Shown here in pieces: positions 62,919 through 64,000 of a stretch of DNA of 64,000 nt. A model generated the notes under the pieces. That model was not told where the DNA came from, did no database searches, and saw nothing but the letters and a program-made list of their open reading frames with translations. A program made the position numbers and the translations under genes. Origin of the DNA: JAUIET01 sp964352475 (lineage in GTDB: Bacteria; Pseudomonadota; Gammaproteobacteria; Pseudomonadales; JAUIET01); assembly GCA_964352475.1 (NCBI GenBank), contig CAYGSL010000001.1:155513-219512 (forward strand). Reading direction: 5' to 3'. The first letter of the stretch is position 1, and each line of letters starts with the position of its first letter.

Positions 62919-63722
62919 TTACAGCGGGTCGCCACCCAAAACCGCGGGGGTTTCGCAGTAAGTCGTTAATATGTAGCGCTGGTGCTCTTCAATCCGTTTA
63001 GTTATCGCGTTGGCTATCGCTGGAATTTCTGAATTTCGGGCGAAGTAATTCAGCATGCCCTTGTTTTGCCGGGTGACCGGCATAATCTCTGGTGGCGCGG
63101 GAATCACACACATGCTCATGGTGGCCCAATAGATATCAGCCGCTGTTACAGAGTCACCAACGAGATAACGAGAGCCTCGCGTTTCCTGGGCTGCTAGACG
63201 AGCATCGATCACATTGATCACCTCTGCCATCTTACGCGGCGCCAGAGTGCTGGCTTCCTCACTAAATCCGTACTTTCTTGCTAACGGGCTATCACCAAGA
63301 ATTCTCATATTCCAGAGAAGACCGTCTTCGCCCAGTACAATGGCGCAAAGACCGAGAACATCCACGCGTTGCTCATAGTCAGCGGGAATCAAGCGCGGGC
63401 TGTCGGGGCTGGCAATTTGCTCTGCCAATGCAAGCTGTTCGCTCCACACGTTGCGGGGCCGTTCCTCATTGTGAAACATCGTGGGCAAGCTTGTTTGACT
63501 GGTTAACTCATAAAGCCTTGCTTGGCGATCCTCTCCTGTATCCTTGTCAACACCCATCATAGGGTGCAGTACCCTGATCAATGGAATGCCCTTGGCAAAA
63601 CAGATGTTCTTCAGTGCCTCAGAATACAGTGCCTGAACGCCAGGGATAAAGGTTACTCGAGTGCCTGTCGTCATTGCCACCGCTTCTTCCAGCGGAATGA
63701 ACTCCGGGTTTGAATTTGTCAT
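62919..63722 (-). CDS. glutathione S-transferase-like protein
   Basis: 267 residues. The N-terminal thioredoxin-like part (FIPGVQALYSEALKNICFAKGIPL, then SLPTMFHNEERPRNVWSEQLAL) and the C-terminal helical part (VINVIDARLAAQ...YLVGDSVTAADIYWATM) fit the GST fold. The DSVTAADIYW segment is the conserved N-capping box of the C-domain. A catalytic Ser, Cys or Tyr is not obvious at the start. It is likely involved in catabolism or detoxification; its substrate is unknown. Confidence 0.8.
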   Translation of the reverse strand: MTNSNPEFIPLEEAVAMTTGTRVTFIPGVQALYSEALKNICFAKGIPLIRVLHPMMGVDKDTGEDRQARLYELTSQTSLPTMFHNEERPRNVWSEQLALAEQIASPDSPRLIPADYEQRVDVLGLCAIVLGEDGLLWNMRILGDSPLARKYGFSEEASTLAPRKMAEVINVIDARLAAQETRGSRYLVGDSVTAADIYWATMSMCVIPAPPEIMPVTRQNKGMLNYFARNSEIPAIANAITKRIEEHQRYILTTYCETPAVLGGDPL

Positions 63723-63959
63723 TTGCTCTCCTGTTATGCTCTTTCATCACCGACAAAATAACTATACTCGCTTCTTGTTTTGTTTTCGCGTCGTCGGGTC
63801 AGGTCAGGCATTTCACATTATGGAATTAGTGGGGCAGAAATCACATCGCGAGCAACGGGCAGACACTGGTTTGCGAGCAGGATTACGCCCTATTCATTTC
63901 GATCCTGTTAAGCTGAGTTAGCCGGTATAATTAGCACGGATAACGCGAGGAATAAACGC

Positions 63960-64000
63960 ATGACTGAACAAACACACCTGGCTGTGCAAGCCAACATGAA
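63960..64000 (+). CDS. start of an unidentified gene (partial)
   Basis: An ATG at 63960 is preceded by GCGAGGAATAAACGC, a good ribosome binding site. Only MTEQTHLAVQANM is visible before the window ends. No family call is possible. The 237 bases before it, between the GST gene and this start, hold no gene I can support. Confidence 0.6.
   Translation, partial: MTEQTHLAVQANM

Noticed and set aside
1..64000. CRISPR arrays, tRNAs, transposases and phage genes
   Set aside because: I looked for regularly spaced repeats, cloverleaf-like segments and transposase or integrase motifs and found none. A tool search (tRNAscan, CRISPR finder, IS database) would be needed to exclude small or diverged cases.

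Overview
The window reads as chromosome of a Gammaproteobacterium, most likely a marine or aquatic, aerobic heterotroph of the Pseudomonadales/Cellvibrionales type. This is inference from gene content and order. The run purN-purM-DUF2066-AI-2E-hda and the run arsC-like/wrbA next to yihY and a thioredoxin-like gene recall Pseudomonas, and the TonB receptor, sulfatase, sulfotransferases and PQQ dehydrogenase suit a marine scavenger. I saw no rRNA, tRNA, CRISPR, transposase or phage gene.

Layout. 0-1.5 kb: an ECF sigma factor, a DUF3619-type partner and a third truncated gene, all overlapping by about one base, behind a small secreted protein built of RLDRKGD repeats. 1.7-7.4 kb: a zinc alcohol dehydrogenase and a two-gene RND efflux pump. 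7.4-13 kb (minus): a chain from an ArsC-like protein through WrbA, DUF2069, an HExxH lipoprotein and DgkA to an HD-GYP/EAL pair with several catalytic motifs lost. 13-24.3 kb: housekeeping block (yihY, TlpA-like thioredoxin, MFS, hda, AI-2E, DUF2066, purM, purN, DUF3108, LolA-like, sulfotransferase, dcd). 24.4-34.1 kb: accessory genes between dcd and mrp-metG, which are adjacent in many gammaproteobacteria: 2-hydroxyacid dehydrogenase, divergent peroxiredoxin-glutaredoxin/oxyR pair, lipoprotein, EamA exporter, thiolase, SDR, PQQ dehydrogenase, HEWGH membrane protein. 34.1-42.2 kb: mrp, metG, a RimK-RCK_C fusion, a large MscS channel and a ZntB-like transporter.

42.4-64 kb is a catabolic region: two facing, homologous molybdopterin oxidoreductases around a DapB-like dehydrogenase, an enoyl-CoA hydratase, an NCS1 permease, a DUF1214 protein coupled to a sulfotransferase, a serine beta-lactamase-fold hydrolase, a sulfatase operon, a TonB receptor with a divergent AraC regulator, and a GST. 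It also holds four decayed genes: a SnoaL/VOC chimera, a 5'-truncated ADP-ribosylglycohydrolase, an internally deleted desaturase, and an orphan C-terminal fragment. This mix of intact enzymes and relics suggests a recently rearranged region.

Other notable structure: a 30-bp-arm inverted repeat beside oxyR whose only three mismatches are G-U compatible, with a core that recurs near 42.26 kb; and an arsC-like gene with no ATG, GTG or TTG where its conserved N-terminus requires a start.
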